Below are positions 1-21,301 of a DNA stretch of 49,167 nt, piece after piece; positions within the stretch are counted from its first letter, which is position 1; each line of letters starts with the position of its first letter. The stretch is from Dipetalonema caudispina. Lineage: Eukaryota; Nematoda; Chromadorea; Rhabditida; Onchocercidae. The DNA lies in NCBI GenBank assembly GCA_013365325.1, contig JABVXV010000409.1, forward strand, positions 1 to 49,167, read 5' to 3'. A program made the translations under genes and the position numbers. The notes under the pieces are model-generated. The model had not been told where the DNA came from. It was given only the letters and a program-made list of their open reading frames with translations, and ran no database searches.

Positions 1-145
<145 letters not shown>

Positions 146-1830
146 TAAATGATAATAACATTGCAACAATAAGATAGTGATAAAAGAATGTGATAACAAA
201 TAAAGAATCGCTGAATACATACTCATATCCCATTGAAATAATTGAACAACAAGCAACAAATGGAATTAACGGAAGAAATTACCCTAATTAGTATATGATA
301 CATCATTAGAAAATTAATAAAAAGTGAAAAATACTTCTTTCATTTTTTTAAATCGAAATTATTTATCTGTACACATGTAAAAATACTTCAATAAATCATT
401 TAAAATTTTCAAAAAATATAAGAAGTTTTTTTGTTTTTTAATTCTCAAGTTTATTTGATAACAAAGTGTGATTTATTTAGGCCATGTTTAAAATGTTTCA
501 TATATAATTTATTAAAGATTTTAAACTTTGAAAAAAAAAAAAAACACAAAAAAGACAAAATGAGAACAAAATTAGTGGGACAAAATGCAAGGTCATTTTA
601 GAGAGAAGATTGAATTTAGTCAACTTACCAAGGCCTCAATGAGATATGGAAAATCAAACATAGCACTGATTGCAATCTCATCGTAAAAGAAAAAAGGGGA
701 AAATATTCTCAAATAGTATTGAGATTGCTGACTAATAAAAAACGGAATTTAGCACTGCACAGAAAATAAATCTTTTTCATACAATAATAAAAAAAGTAAA
801 GACAAAAATATTCAATTTTTGTCGCAAAACTCTTAGAAAAACATATAAATTATTGATTGGTTTGAACTTTTTATATGTTAGAGAATAGAAGTTATTGATT
901 AGTTTGACTCTTCATATGTTAAAATATACAAATTATTGATTATGTTAAGCCTGGCTAATTTCAATGCGTTAATTAATTGAAAAGCGTGTGATTTATTACA
1001 GTTAAATTATTCTTTGATTGCTGATTAATTAAAGAGGCTCTCTATTAATATGATATTGGCTTGTGTCATCTATTATTATAATTTCTTCTCGCAATAATTA
1101 TACAGAAATTTCCACACACTTCGGTTTTTGCTGCTTTTTCATTTCGTAACCCAAAAATCAATCCTAATTATTCATTTTAACCAGATTTAAATTGTGAAAT
1201 ATATGATAACATTTAAATTATCATCTTATTGTTGCATTTTGAAAGCGATTGTATGAAATTTTCTCAACAAGCCAAAAATTTTTCATCGTATTAAATTGCT
1301 TTTCTTCATTAATAGCGCAGTTTTTTTTTTTTTTTTTTTTTTTTAGAAAAAAAAGATGTAATCATTGAGATGAAAAAAATTGAACGGTTAAAACAGGTTC
1401 GTGGAAACAAAACCAACTTTACAAACTGATTCAAGTATCAGCATTGCTCAATCAACTCAAAAATATTCAACATTAAAATTAGAGAATAGTTTAAAAAAGG
1501 TAATGCCTTCGAAGATGGTATATACATCTGTTTATTTATATATATATATATATATATAAACATTTTTCATAATTCAAAACATGAGTTTTTTCAGCTTTTT
1601 AAGCAAACCAATCAATCATATTTTTTTTGCACTATTTTAACCTAAATAATAAATATTTAGTTATATTTGACTGTTCAATATTATATTAGGTAAATAATTT
1701 CATCAGAATTTAGAAAAATTTGTAATCATAAATTTAGGCAAAAATTACACCATTAAAAGTTTGATATAGAAAAAATTTTCAAAATAATTCAAAATGATAA
1801 AGATGATAGTAATAGTAGTGTAAATAATAA
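146..1830. other. Non-coding AT-rich stretch, no gene seen
   Basis: No exon with coding character was found on either strand. The stretch holds a run of about 24 T at 1321-1344 and a (TA)n run at about 1537-1558. It also holds a short imperfect tandem duplication of about 42 bp at 849-932, in which the units start with TTATTGATT and contain CATATGTTA or TATATGTTA. Confidence 0.7.
849..944. repeat. Imperfect tandem repeat, about 42-bp unit
   Basis: Two full units (about 849-891 and 892-932) and the start of a third share TTATTGATT, then GTTTGA, then an ATATGTTA core. Each unit differs from the next by several substitutions. No function is apparent. Confidence 0.6.
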
Positions 1831-1865
1831 ACAATAATAATAATAATGATAATAATAATAATAGC

Positions 1866-1959
<94 letters not shown>

Positions 1960-2025
1960 TTGATAATACTAATAATAATAACAATAATGATGATAATAAA
2001 AATAATAGTTATAATAATAATGGTT
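1831..2025. repeat. (TAA/ATA)n microsatellite, second block
   Basis: This is a trinucleotide array with a pure core at about 1868-1958, flanked by degenerate units such as TGATAA, TAGTAA and CAATAA. On both strands it yields open frames of poly-isoleucine or poly-leucine. These are artefacts of the repeat and not genes. Confidence 0.97.
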
Positions 2026-2476
2026 ATAGCAGAAATTTTACGCTGAAGGAAAAGGAAGAAAAAATTGAATAAAGTCCATGCATGAAATAACATTTCTGTT
2101 GAAAAGGTTTTTTTTTTTTTAATTACATAAAAGTTTTGGGGAACGAAGAATGTTAAAGCAACTCATTCCAACTAACCCTTTCCTTACATTTTGTTCCAGC
2201 AATGTTTAACAAGCTAAAAATATATCATTCCATTTCGGGGAGAATGGCAAAATTACGACGAAGAAGGAAGAAGAAGAAGAAGAGAAAAAGTCGTACAATA
2301 AATTTTTGCAACAAAATTTGATAAATAAATTTTGACTAAAAGCAGTAATTGAAGTTTTTGAAAATTACATTTTATGTAGTAATAATGATAGTGATAATGA
2401 CAATTAGAGCAGCATAGTGATACGATGATAAAATAAGTGATGACATTGAGAATAATAAAACAAACCAATAGGAACA
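2026..2476. other. Spacer between two microsatellites, no gene seen
   Basis: This AT-rich spacer has a GAAGAAGAAGAAG purine stretch near 2260-2285 and otherwise no recognised element. Confidence 0.6.
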
Positions 2477-2702
<226 letters not shown>

Positions 2703-2976
2703 AATTTCATAGAGAGGTTGGTAAAATTAAATAATGATAAAATAATAATTCGATTTTTAAAATTCGATCTTCTCTTTCTCAAGGATTTTTTTGGTAAATC
2801 TACAAACTCATATTTGTTCATTTTTGATATATGTTTTTCTATGCATTTTTTTTTGTTTCCATGCATAAATTATTCAATATAAAGCGATTAGAATTTAATT
2901 AAAGGAATCATTGTTATATCAATTAAAGTGTTAAGAAGTGTTAGTGTTGCAATTCTTCGGTGAAGACTGTTTAGAT

Positions 2977-5900
2977 ATGGGCGAGAAAAGTTAGTAGCAC
3001 TTCTGTATCATTTCTTTTGGTAATACTAAAATAGAAATGATTATCACTTGATAATTTGTGTTATCGTTACTGACGAAGTTGATAGAGTGTTTGTAAAAAG
3101 TGTATTAGATTAGTTTTTAAATTCAAATCCTAGAATGAAATTTTTTCTTCTTTTAAGTGCTTACTTTTAACATTTATTTGTCCCTTGCTTTCTTGTCACT
3201 TTATTGATTTCCTTATGAATTTCAAATTTATAATTGCTTTCTTGCTATAATTTAATTTCTTTTTTAAATTGGGAAAAATATTTGGATAATAACAAAAAAA
3301 TAATGAATAACTTTCCATATTGCTAATTCTGTGGAATGAATCAATAAATGTTGTAATAAAAGGTTTTAATTCATAACAAAAAACATTTTATAAGGTTTAA
3401 GTTTAAAAAAAGTGATATGGAAAAAAATAAATTAAGGTTTTGTTTTTTCTTTTTTTGAAAAAAAAAGAAAAACATAAATAACAAAAAATAATAGTTGAAA
3501 AGAAAATAAATCAAAAAAGTTAGAAAAATATTTTTATAGAGAGAAAAAAGAATAAAAGGAAAGAAAGATTGTTTAAAACAATTTGCAAAAATTTGTCACC
3601 AGCCATTTTTGGATGATAAATATTTTTATTTTAGAAATTGGTAGTATCCGACGATTTTGGTCTAAATTTGGTGAACGTTCAAGTAATGTGGAAAAAACAC
3701 AAATGAGTCCGGAATTTCTTGAACTCACTCAGAAATATGATACTTACAAGGAAAGTAATGATGCACTTGTCGAAAAATTAGAAGCATGTATTCAACAAAA
3801 TAAAAATACCATTGCTAGTGGAAAAGTAAGTATTTTTTTTTTTATTTTTAAGGATTAAAGAAAAAGTGAAAAAAAAAAGGGAAAATAGGAAGAAGAACAG
3901 ATATAAAAGGGTTGAAAATTTGTAAAATACAAAAATTAAACAATGATTAGCAAATTGTTTACTTCATATGTATGATATTGTAGTAATCAAGGAATTATTA
4001 ACTTATTTATTAAGTTAATGAAAATTATTATGTATTGAAAAGCATTCAAATATCATTTGAACACAATAAATATAATATTGTAGATTGTTGATATTCCGAA
4101 CGAGAATCCCTATGAAAAACTTTCAAATGCATTCTTTTTATTGTATAGTTGTTTACCGTCTGATAAAACTCCAAATATTCAATCATTGATATCTATTACA
4201 CAAAATTTAGGTAAAGTACAACGTGAAAATCAGGTAAATTACTTTTTCTTTTATTTTTTACACTTTTTAAAAATTTTGTTTCATACATATTCTGGAATAC
4301 ATTTTTCATTGTTACTACCGAAAAAAAAAAAAAGAAGACCTTTAACTTGCAACAAATATTAGATTCAAAAATTTATCATTTCCATAAATAATACCAAATG
4401 AACATTTTAATATTAACTTATGTTATTTCAACAATCTTTCATTTCTATGGATAACCACCAATCGACAAAAGAATCTCACTTAACTTTAACAAATACTAAT
4501 TTCGAATCTTTCAATTTCATCGATACTATCGGATGAATTTTCTTCATTTCCATCGATTCATTTTTACTACAAACTTTTAACTACATAATCACAGTTTTTA
4601 CATTGTTATGTTTATCCGGATTACTATATATAATTGTGATCTATTAACATTATTGATTTCGATAGTCTAAACGATGTTGAAGAAAAAGAGGAATTTAATT
4701 TAAATCTATCACAAACATATGCAAAATAAAAGTCGTTCTTTTTCCCTTACAATATATCATGATTTTGACTATCATCTCATAATTATTTCTCTCATCTTCT
4801 ATTTCTTTCTTTTCGTTTAAATCTTTTTTCTTGCATTAAACTTTCCGTTCAAAAAATTGCAAGATTTTTGAGGAAATTTAATAAATTTTAGCAGTTCGTG
4901 TCTCTCGAAAATTTCGAAAAAATTTTAAAAAATACTATTGATTCAAAATAATTTCTCTTTTATATTCTCAAAAAAAAAAAAATTCCTAATAATTTGAAAA
5001 TTTCTACATATACCATTATTTCTTTAATTTAGCTAAATGGACGTAAAGCAATCCGACATTTACGACGATTTTTCACAGTTGAATATAAAGAATTAATGGA
5101 TGAACGAACAAAACTGGAAAAGTATGTAAGCGAATCGTATAATTTTGAAAAAATATGAAATGATCTATTATATTCATTTAGAAATTAAGCATATAATTTT
5201 GAAAAAAATATGAATGAGTATGTTTAAAAATGATATGATATCATTACTATACGAATTATTTTAAAAATTTTTAAAATTTAAATTATTATATTTGCAATGA
5301 TTATTTGAAGTTTATTATAACAACAAACTAACCATAGATTATTATATATTGAATGATGATGAAAGTGCATAAAATTCTTCAGTAAACAATTCAAACAATA
5401 TTACTGATCGTTTCTTTTAATGGGTCGATTATATTTACCATCGTATTATTGAACCAATTGTTATAGGTATGGATCGTAAAATGATACAATTATACGATGC
5501 AAATTTTCTTTTTTTTTTTTTTTTTTTTTTCAGGGTACGTACAGATATGGATCGTATTAAACATGATGTAAAAATAGCAAATACAACGGAAAAAATTGAA
5601 AAATGTGCTATACTTTATGAGCAAGCTGTTGAAGAATTTGATGGACAAGCATGTCGTACTATTATTTTGCTCAATGAATTACCCAAAATTAAAATGATTC
5701 ATTTGGTATAATTTCATAGAAATAAGTAAAGTAATGAAAATGATTAATTAAATAAATAAAATTGATGCAAATTTTAACAAAAGCTTTTTTTCGTATCCTA
5801 ATAATATAATTTAATGATCTAACAAAATGATAATTTCTTCTCGTCTTTTCTAATAATGCTAACCATTTTTTAATTATTTAAATCAAGAATTAATAAATAG

Positions 5901-6585
5901 CACAAGTATTTTGGAATAATTTCCAGAAAGATATTGTGGAATTTTGGTCAATTCTTCATGAATATCATGAACAAAGTGTTCGATGTATCGACATAAAGTC
6001 AATAGAATGAATGATTAATCAATGAATAATAATTGGATGTTCAAAATTTTTGCTTTAAAAAAATTATAAATATTGCAATGACAAAATTTTAAATGTTTAA
6101 TATGTTTCAAAAGTATATTTCATACCTAATCCATACAGCATATAATAATAAAGAGTGGGAGAAGAGACTTTTATTTTCAATTTGTTCAATCAATACTTAC
6201 CAAAGTTAAAACGATTCATCAATCAAGTTTTTTCATCAAAAAAACTAAAATTTTATGGACAAAAATTTGAAATAGTTTGTTAAGGAAATTAAAAATTTTA
6301 CATATATACGTAATGTTTGCAAGCCTTACACATCACACATATTGAAATTCGCTAAATTTGAGTTTAATCCAAAATTCAAAAATATACAGAGCGCTTTTTA
6401 CACACAATTTGGTGGTTCAAATTTTATTTTCAGTTGATATGATAAGAGAAGATTTGGAACATTTTCAACAAGGAACCTCTTTAAGAAAATCAAGATTTGA
6501 TGCGATTTCATTAACTGAGATAAATAAATTAAAAATTCTGAAGGATTCGTATGATAACATTCATAGATTCCTTTCTGAATTTTAG
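2977..6585 (+). CDS. BAR-domain protein, multi-exon, two possible 3' ends
   Basis: Supported exons are 3635-3825, 4084-4233, 5033-5121, 5534-5705 and 5927 onward, and all junction phases agree. Two ends are possible. Exon 6 may read to a TGA at 6010, or a donor after 5984 may join 6434-6585, in phase, to a TAG. A tiny first exon, 2977-2989 (Met-Gly-Glu-Lys), fits the phase but is tentative. The product is 232 or 274 aa. The protein is charged and helical throughout (EKTQMSPEFLEL, DKTPNIQSLI, VRTDMDRIKHDV, EDLEHFQQ), with the spacing of an endophilin/amphiphysin-like BAR domain. BAR dimers bind and bend membranes. There is no SH3 or PH domain. The longer form fits a full three-helix BAR domain better. 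The family call is by recall; the exact orthologue was not identified. Confidence 0.75.
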
Positions 6586-6662
6586 AATCCTACATATAAT
6601 AGTGTCTAGTATCAATGTATAAAGTGAAAAGAATGATAATTTCAATCTTGACATATATACAT

Positions 6663-9600
6663 TTATGGCTCACAAAGTCTTATCAACCCTGGTATTTCAG
6701 CAATCATATCACTGGCTGTTGATGATCTACCATTCCTTTCGAAGGATACTTTTGCAGCCCATCGGATAAGCTGACTAGCAGCAATACCAGCAGATATCAT
6801 TGGTTTTGGATCATTTTTCCTGAGAAAAAATAAATTATAAACTTGAAAAATACTTGATAATATTGAAAGTTTACTTCCAAACGCTGTGATATCACAATTC
6901 ATAGCTTTTCAAAGTTGTTGGTAATCGTGAGGTTTTTATAATATCCCTAGTATTCCTCTAATTTCTTCATTCTTAGCAAAGGAAACTTTCAGTTAGTAAC
7001 ACTGCAAAAAAAAAAAAAAAAGAACGATCAAGAAATTATGGTGCCTAAAAAGCATATCAAATTAATTAGTAATATTATAGCACATTACAATGTTTAATAA
7101 TTTAATGATAACAATAATAATAATTACCGAATAGCCCAATATGAGAAGACAGCTAATGCACCGTTGAGCAAATCTCCTTGTCCACCACAGCGTCTCGGCG
7201 AACCAACTGATTCTTCTTGATAAACTGAAATAGAAGCCTTTTAAAACTCGAACTTATTTGAAAACAGTTTTTATTATAGACAGTTCTAGTTATTCAGTGC
7301 AGCACATCTTGCAATAACAGTGCAACTACATTGTAGGTCCAGCATGCGTTAGTTTTATTTATTCCTGTTATTTGTGACTTCCAGAGGCTCTACTATCTAC
7401 GTTTAAGATCTGATTTGTTTGGATTATCGGTGATCTGAAATTTTCTTTAATATTGATGTTTAACTAAAATTTTCTTATATACTTACTATTTTGGAAACTT
7501 ATAATTTAAAAGGCAAAAGATAATTACCCCGAACCAGGTAATTTAAATTTCAAAATTAAGGAATTTAAAAATCGTTGAACTAAACAGATGAGATCGCTCA
7601 TACTTACGTTCCTCTCCATTGGTAATTACATCGTGAGGCCCCTTCTGAAGTATTGTACAACCAGTATGATTAGCCAGTTCCCATGCTGCTTCACCAGATT
7701 CAATCTTTCCTTTATCAATTTTGTCTACTTTGAAAGCTGACTGATAGAGACGATTGAATTCCGAGTGATTTGGGGTTAATATTGCTTGTTCATAACCTTG
7801 GATAATATTCAAATTCTTGGTTAGCAAAAACAAACCATCCTAAATTTGATGGAAAATTAATGACATTAACTTAATGGTAATGAAGGAGTGTAACTAATTA
7901 ATCAATTAACTAATTTAAAATTGGTAAGAAGAATAGCAATTGTAAAAATACAGCAAAAAATTGTACTGTAGATTTATGTATAATATAAAATGGAAAATAA
8001 GATCAATATAAGATTAATCAAAAGATGGCAAATAAAAGCACATTAAAGACATTTGTTGGATAAATCTTATTAGTTCAATAATTTAAAAAGAAGAAAAAAA
8101 AAAAGAAAAATGCTTGTTAGCCAAACACAGATAGATTACTAATAATAAAATAATTTTCTAGAAAACAAATTATTGCCTAAATCAAGAAAGTATAAAGTAG
8201 ATCAGATATTGCAGTGTTGAATATTTTGCAAATCCATTTTCACCATATTCATTTTACTAATAGTAATTTATTAGATAAACAAATAAGTTCCATAACATTT
8301 CCCAACAGCTACTGTTACTTTATGAGCTAAATCAATAAGTTTTACGCATTAATGTTGCTTTATGGAGAGGGAAAAAAACATACCGCATCTACAATGATAG
8401 GTATATTTTTTTTTCTAGCCGATTCAATTACAAGTTCCACAACCGATAATGTTTTCTCTTCTCTTCCAAGACCTGGTCCTAGGACAAATGCATCGACACG
8501 ATGCAATGATTCTGCAATTGCATCCTTATCATAGGATGGATGTACCATTAACTCTGGGCTATATCCTTTGATTACGTTTGCTGCTTCAGCTGGGCAAAAT
8601 ACGTGTACCATATCACATCCCTAAAAAAAAAGAATTGAAAAAATTTCAAAACTTTCACTCCTAATCAACTAGTTAAAGCAAAATTAAGAAGTTTAACAAG
8701 TTAAGTAGGGATAAAAAGCATAAAAAGAATTAGAATTTTTCATTTAAATTAAATAAATTTGAAATAAATACATTTTCTCCTTAAATAAAGTAAAAATGCT
8801 AGAAACCAAATATTTGAATCCCATCATTTATATATGATAGGATAGCTGAGAACAGCTACTTAAATTTTTCTTTTCATACTTTTCATCTCTGCTTTAATTT
8901 GCTAAGTTATTGGCATTTCGAAATATTTCCTCTCTAAATTTTATCTGACTCCTTTCAATAAACTTACACCCATCTTATTCAAGAACAGGAAAAGAACAAA
9001 GCAATTTCCAACCAAAATATAAAAACATTTGGAAAGACGAAAAGAAAAAAAATCTAAACGAGAATGAAGCACTAAAATCTATGGATGGAGAAAATGAACA
9101 ATAATTAAACGGACTTAATTAATTAAGTAAACAAGCACATATGAGTAAGTATAACAAAAATGAGTGAATAAGTTATTAAATAAGTAAAGAAGATATACAA
9201 ATATTGTACGATACCACTTTTAGAGCAGTAATAGCCGAAAAATATGGTGCTCCAGTGTAAATTAATGAACCACCAACAACACCAATACGACCACATTCAC
9301 CTTTTTTAAGGCTACCATTCAATGGCGGAAGAAGTTCTTGTACCGAGGTTAAAGCTGCTGAAAAAATTCAAGTATTATCATACAAAATTTTTTAAATTCA
9401 AACTTTTTTCTCTAAATTTTCTCAGAATTTTCCTTTGATTTCATCAAGAAATAATAGTACTTTCAAATTCCCAAAACTTATAGTGGGAAAAAAAAGATAA
9501 TTTATACAATATGTTATTTGAAATAAAAATTAAGCTATAACATTGATACTTCGAATGCAATCGCAGGGATAGAAATTTTTGAAACTGTGATACCAAATAT

Positions 9601-10309
9601 TGCAATTTTGCTACATGCATAAAGAAACCTCAAAAATTGACACTTTTTTTCATATTAAATTGATATCTTGAAATTTTAAACTTGAATTAAGGAAAGAGTG
9701 ATTGATTGAATGATAATTGATTGGGAAGGAATTGCTGTTAAAATTTGATAAGGCGATATCGAATTTTATCCGAAAAAAAAAATCCACTTGAGATGACTAG
9801 AAAAACAGATGGATAAAAAAATTTAGTAGGAACGAATAGGATATATTAGTTACTACAAAACTCAATTGAACTATTTTAGAAAGAAAACATAAACCTGAAC
9901 CAAGTAATAATCTTAATTTAACAGTAATTGTAATCAATCTTATATAATAATTTTATCATTTAATTGTTAATTTTAGCACTTATTTCTGATTACATATATT
10001 AATTATTAATCTTATTAATTGACATAACAATAATGACAGTGTTAGTAATACAACAAAGTTAATCGTAGCAATTATTACTTTAATTTAGGTATTAAGATAA
10101 TCGTAAAATGGGAAGCAACGAGTAAAATTACCAACTTAAATTAAAATTTAGCAAGATGATAAGTTGAGAAAGAATAGAATCTTAAAGTTATCACATTCAA
10201 ATCATTTTTTTTTCTTTTTTTTTTAAATCCAATTTGAATCTCATACAAACTTACATGTAACATTAAGATGTTTCAAAGTTTTCGGAACGTGATACGGTAC
10301 CATCGGCAT
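6663..10309 (-). CDS. NAXD: ATP-dependent (S)-NAD(P)H-hydrate dehydratase
   Basis: Six exons: 10309-10255, 9357-9215, 8620-8384, 7839-7608, 7224-7128 and 6819-6663. They sum to 921 nt (306 aa) and every phase closes. The enzyme dehydrates the damaged cofactors NADHX and NADPHX, using ATP (ADP in bacteria), and is the kinase-fold half of the NAD(P)HX repair pair. Family signatures are the N-terminal GECGRIGVVGGS and YTGAPYFSAI, then FVLGPGLGRE, ILTPNHSEFNRL and the kinase motif CGGQGDLLNG (about residues 235-244) with the catalytic Asp near 240. The length matches animal NAXD. Exon 1 encodes only 18 residues and shows no obvious targeting signal. Two ATGs (10309 and 10303) lie in frame. The gene is convergent with the BAR gene, whose longer end stops 77 bp away. 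The exon 2 acceptor is a CAGCAG tandem. Confidence 0.95.
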
Positions 10310-11681
10310 TATGTTGAAAATTTGATGACAAATTTTCTTCTCCAAAATTATTCACCTTACGAATGATAACCAATTCTTCCTTAACAATTTGAAATTTTCA
10401 TCAAATTAAATACCATTGCATATTACACATAGATTAAGGCAAACAAAAAAAAAAAAAAAAGAAGGCCTCGAAAATTCTTTCTTTTTAAACAGCAATATAC
10501 TGAATTAGTAATCTCAGATTTGATCTTTACTGATAATAGATCAGCATTTACTCAACAATAGTTACCGATTTTTATTAAAAATAATCACTTCTCTTCTCAG
10601 CCACTTTTTTTTCTTCTTTTTTATTAAATCTACACTGTCACAAATTTTTTGATGAAATTAACGAAAGCTATCGATCAAACTACAAAAAAATACGCTAGCT
10701 ATATAGAAATAAAAAGAATTATACTTGTTGTTGTTTAATTTAAAACTCTAACAGTTATATTTCCTTCGAAATGAACGTACAGAATATTATTTAGTTCTTT
10801 CATGAAACTGATAAAAACTTTAAGAAATTTTTAAACTATCTTAAAAATTCCTCAGTTAACTATGGCAATGAAATTTCGATATTCTTAGAATTACATTTTA
10901 AAAATACTTATCTTTTCTATTGTATTTTACTTTTACTGAATTCATTGGTTTTGAATAATTAGTGATAGTACAAATATTAAAATTTATATTATTAGGGAAA
11001 TTTTGTTACCTGAACTTAACAATTATGAAGTTAAAAGGAAAAAATTCTCCTATATAATTTGCAGCGCTCTATAATTAACAGTCAAAATAATTAAACGGTT
11101 TATTACCTGTTGAACATTTTATAATTTAGCAAATGTCAAATGATTTTATTTATGCAAATAGGAAAATGTAGGATTTAAATAGAAACATATTTCTAGCATA
11201 TTACAAAGATACTAAGATGCTATTGCATAAAGGTAATCAATCGGAGTTATAAATTTATTACACGGAGGTAACCAGTTAGAATTACAAATTAAGTTTTTTT
11301 CTTTTTTTTTAAATTGATAATTTTCAATTATCAAGTATGGTAATTTTGTGAATGATAATTGGAAAATCGAAGAGTGAAGAAATGACAACATAAAAGAAAA
11401 CAATATTACCTGAAATAATGCCTGAAATTGGATAAAGCATAATATGAACATTTTTGGGTCCATTATATCTCACCTCCATTTCCACTTTTTTCATTTAATG
11501 CTAAGGGATTCTAGATTATTCACAGCCTTCATCTTGAAAAGCGAGAGATGCAAAACGAAATAATGCTAATAGCTTTACATATAAAGTAAAAAGGCCTAAA
11601 CAAGATGGATAAAAAAATACAAAGATAGCATTTGACGAAACAACGATAAAAAAGGTGCACATTTCGAAATGCCAAAATAAA
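10310..11681. other. Intergenic AT-rich stretch between AGPS and NAXD
   Basis: This is the region downstream of AGPS and upstream of NAXD, both transcribed leftward. I see A/T homopolymer runs (near 10440 and 10610) but no coding exon, RNA gene or clear repeat. Short frames here have no domain or splice support. Confidence 0.6.
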
Positions 11682-17486
<5,805 letters not shown>

Positions 17487-17775
17487 TTCGAATTTTTCTA
17501 TCAAGTCGTCTTGGCTGTATATAAATTTAACAAATCTGAAATAACAATTTATTTTTTTAAGAACTTTTTAAAATCAATGAAAAACATCTTCAAAGAGAAA
17601 TAAAACAAAAAGCAAAAAAGAAAAATTAAAAAAAGGAATAATTCGACAATAAAAATAAACATATACATATATTTTTGAACAATTCACTCAAATATTGCTT
17701 TTTGTTTTTACCTTTTGTTGCACTCTCATTTGTTAACATCAATTTTTGTTAAAAAATTACTAACATTCTTTACAG

Positions 17776-17808
17776 TGAGAGAAAGAGAGAGAGAGAGAAG
17801 AGAGAGAA
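17776..17808. repeat. (GA)n microsatellite
   Basis: An imperfect GA dinucleotide run reads GAGAGAAAGAGAGAGAGAGA and then continues with an AAG interruption. It lies about 290 bp upstream of the AGPS start codon on the opposite strand sense. Confidence 0.9.
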
Positions 17809-19337
17809 AATGATAATTTTTAAATATCAGTGAAATTTAAAAACAGTCAAACTGCGACTTGAAGGGAGAAAATTACGATTTTAACCTTTCAAATGATTAC
17901 CTTTTCATCAATGTATTAATTCGGAAATCATCGATGATTACTTATATATATTTTAGTTAACTATGATTAGAAACAAACTCAATTATTGATCTATTTTCAA
18001 ATTTTGGAATTTTTGTAATGTGATCAATTCAATTTGTAAGTAATAATAATGATATCATTTAATTAACACCGAAGATATTTGATTAACCATAACATAAAAT
18101 GGTACAAAATTCAAAATACAATTTCTTCTATCTTTTCCATTTCTTCCCTTCATTCCAAGAATTCTCTAATTTATCATTCCTTCAATTACGCAATATCTTC
18201 TTTTATCTACAAATTAACTTCATCGAATCAGAATTTAAATTCATATTTAATATTTATTTTACCTCAATTATATTAGTAAATATAAGACTGATTAAATGAA
18301 CTACTTTACGAATAAAACTTCCTTTCAATTATTTTCCATTCCTTTCTTTCTTTCATTACTTTCTTATATACCTAAAAAAAAAAAAGGAAAAAAAAAAAAA
18401 AAAAAAATTGAAAATTTCTTCTTCGTACTAATTTTCATATAAAAAAACAAACAAAAACCAAACTACCCTTTATATAAGGCGGTAAATATTTTGTAATTTA
18501 TAATTTTTCCCTAATCGACAAGATACTTTTTTTTTCTTCCCCCCCTTACTAATCATAAACAGCAATTATGAAAAGGTCAATAGCGAAAATATTCACTTTT
18601 TGCAAAACATTTCCAAATTTTTCTAGAAAACTCCCTGGACTTCAAAATAAATCAGGAAAATTGTAAAATAGTCAACAAAGAAAGAAGGAAAGGAAAAATC
18701 AGTCTTATCAGTGATGATATCATTAATTAAGCATAAAATAATTTTTTTGGTTGACATTAAACAGTCAAGGATGCAAGGGACAAGATATTTTATTGACAAT
18801 GAAAGCTTCCCATAATTTATTTACATATCAGTCTTGCTCATTCAATTTCGTTCTAACTTAATCCATCTAATGACAGACGTTTGTTTAGCTCATAAAAAGA
18901 ATAACCGATACTAAAAGACTTAATAAGGAATATTTCGGTTAGGAACAAACTTTTAATTACTAAAAATATATCCCCATTCTGATACTAAACAGAATACGGA
19001 TATTTCCTGTGTATCCAACATTTCTAACTCTCAAGCAACCGGTTTTCACAGTCCGAAAAACAGCCTCGTAGACCGGGCCCTCACGGGTCAGAATGTTTAT
19101 CATATGACTTTAAAACACATCCTAATCTTGAAATCGAGCAGAAAACCGCATAAAATATGGGCATTTCCCTTGTTTCGACATTTGAACCTATCAAGCAAGT
19201 GTTATGCATATCAGTCCACCCATCACTTCTGACCCTCAAAAAAACTGTAATCGCATTTTCCAAAACAACATATCGTCAAACCAGTCATACAGTCTTAATG
19301 CATAGCTACAAGAAACGATCTATAAAAATTGGCAACA

Positions 19338-19343
19338 TTTATT
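19338..19343 (-). promoter_or_regulatory. Likely rpl-12 polyadenylation signal AATAAA
   Basis: The minus strand reads AATAAA, 76 nt beyond the rpl-12 stop codon. This is a normal distance for a short nematode 3' UTR. The assignment rests on motif and position only. Confidence 0.55.
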
Positions 19344-19418
19344 CAGAAAAATTCAATTCAATTTCAAACAACACAATAAAGGGCAACGAAAAATAAGAAA
19401 CACAAAATCATCCGCCAT

Positions 19419-21301
<1,883 letters not shown>

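Larger units (their letters stand above)
17487..19418. other. Intergenic region upstream of AGPS and downstream of rpl-12
   Basis: No convincing exon was found. The region contains a GA-rich microsatellite (17776-17808), A-rich runs near 18372-18405 and a less AT-rich stretch with GGGCCC near 19075. Small plus-strand frames at 18079-18299 and 19157-19396 have no recognisable domain. Confidence 0.6.

Noticed and set aside
1745..2093. Poly-Ile and poly-Leu open frames on both strands
   Set aside because: They are translations of the TAA/ATA microsatellite with no independent coding signal. The same applies to 2437-2712.
11212..11463. 83-codon minus-strand frame near the AGPS 3' side
   Set aside because: It is hydrophobic, low-complexity and intergenic. 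No signal peptide plus domain pattern or exon structure supports it.
17711..17735. Upstream first exon for AGPS (Met-Arg-Val-Gln-Gln-Lys then GTAAAA)
   Set aside because: Joining it to the next exon gives an immediate stop. The ATG at 17486 gives the expected total length.
18079..18299. Two overlapping plus-strand frames of about 65 codons
   Set aside because: They are Phe/Ile/Ser-rich translations of AT-rich intergenic DNA, with no splice sites or recognisable domain.
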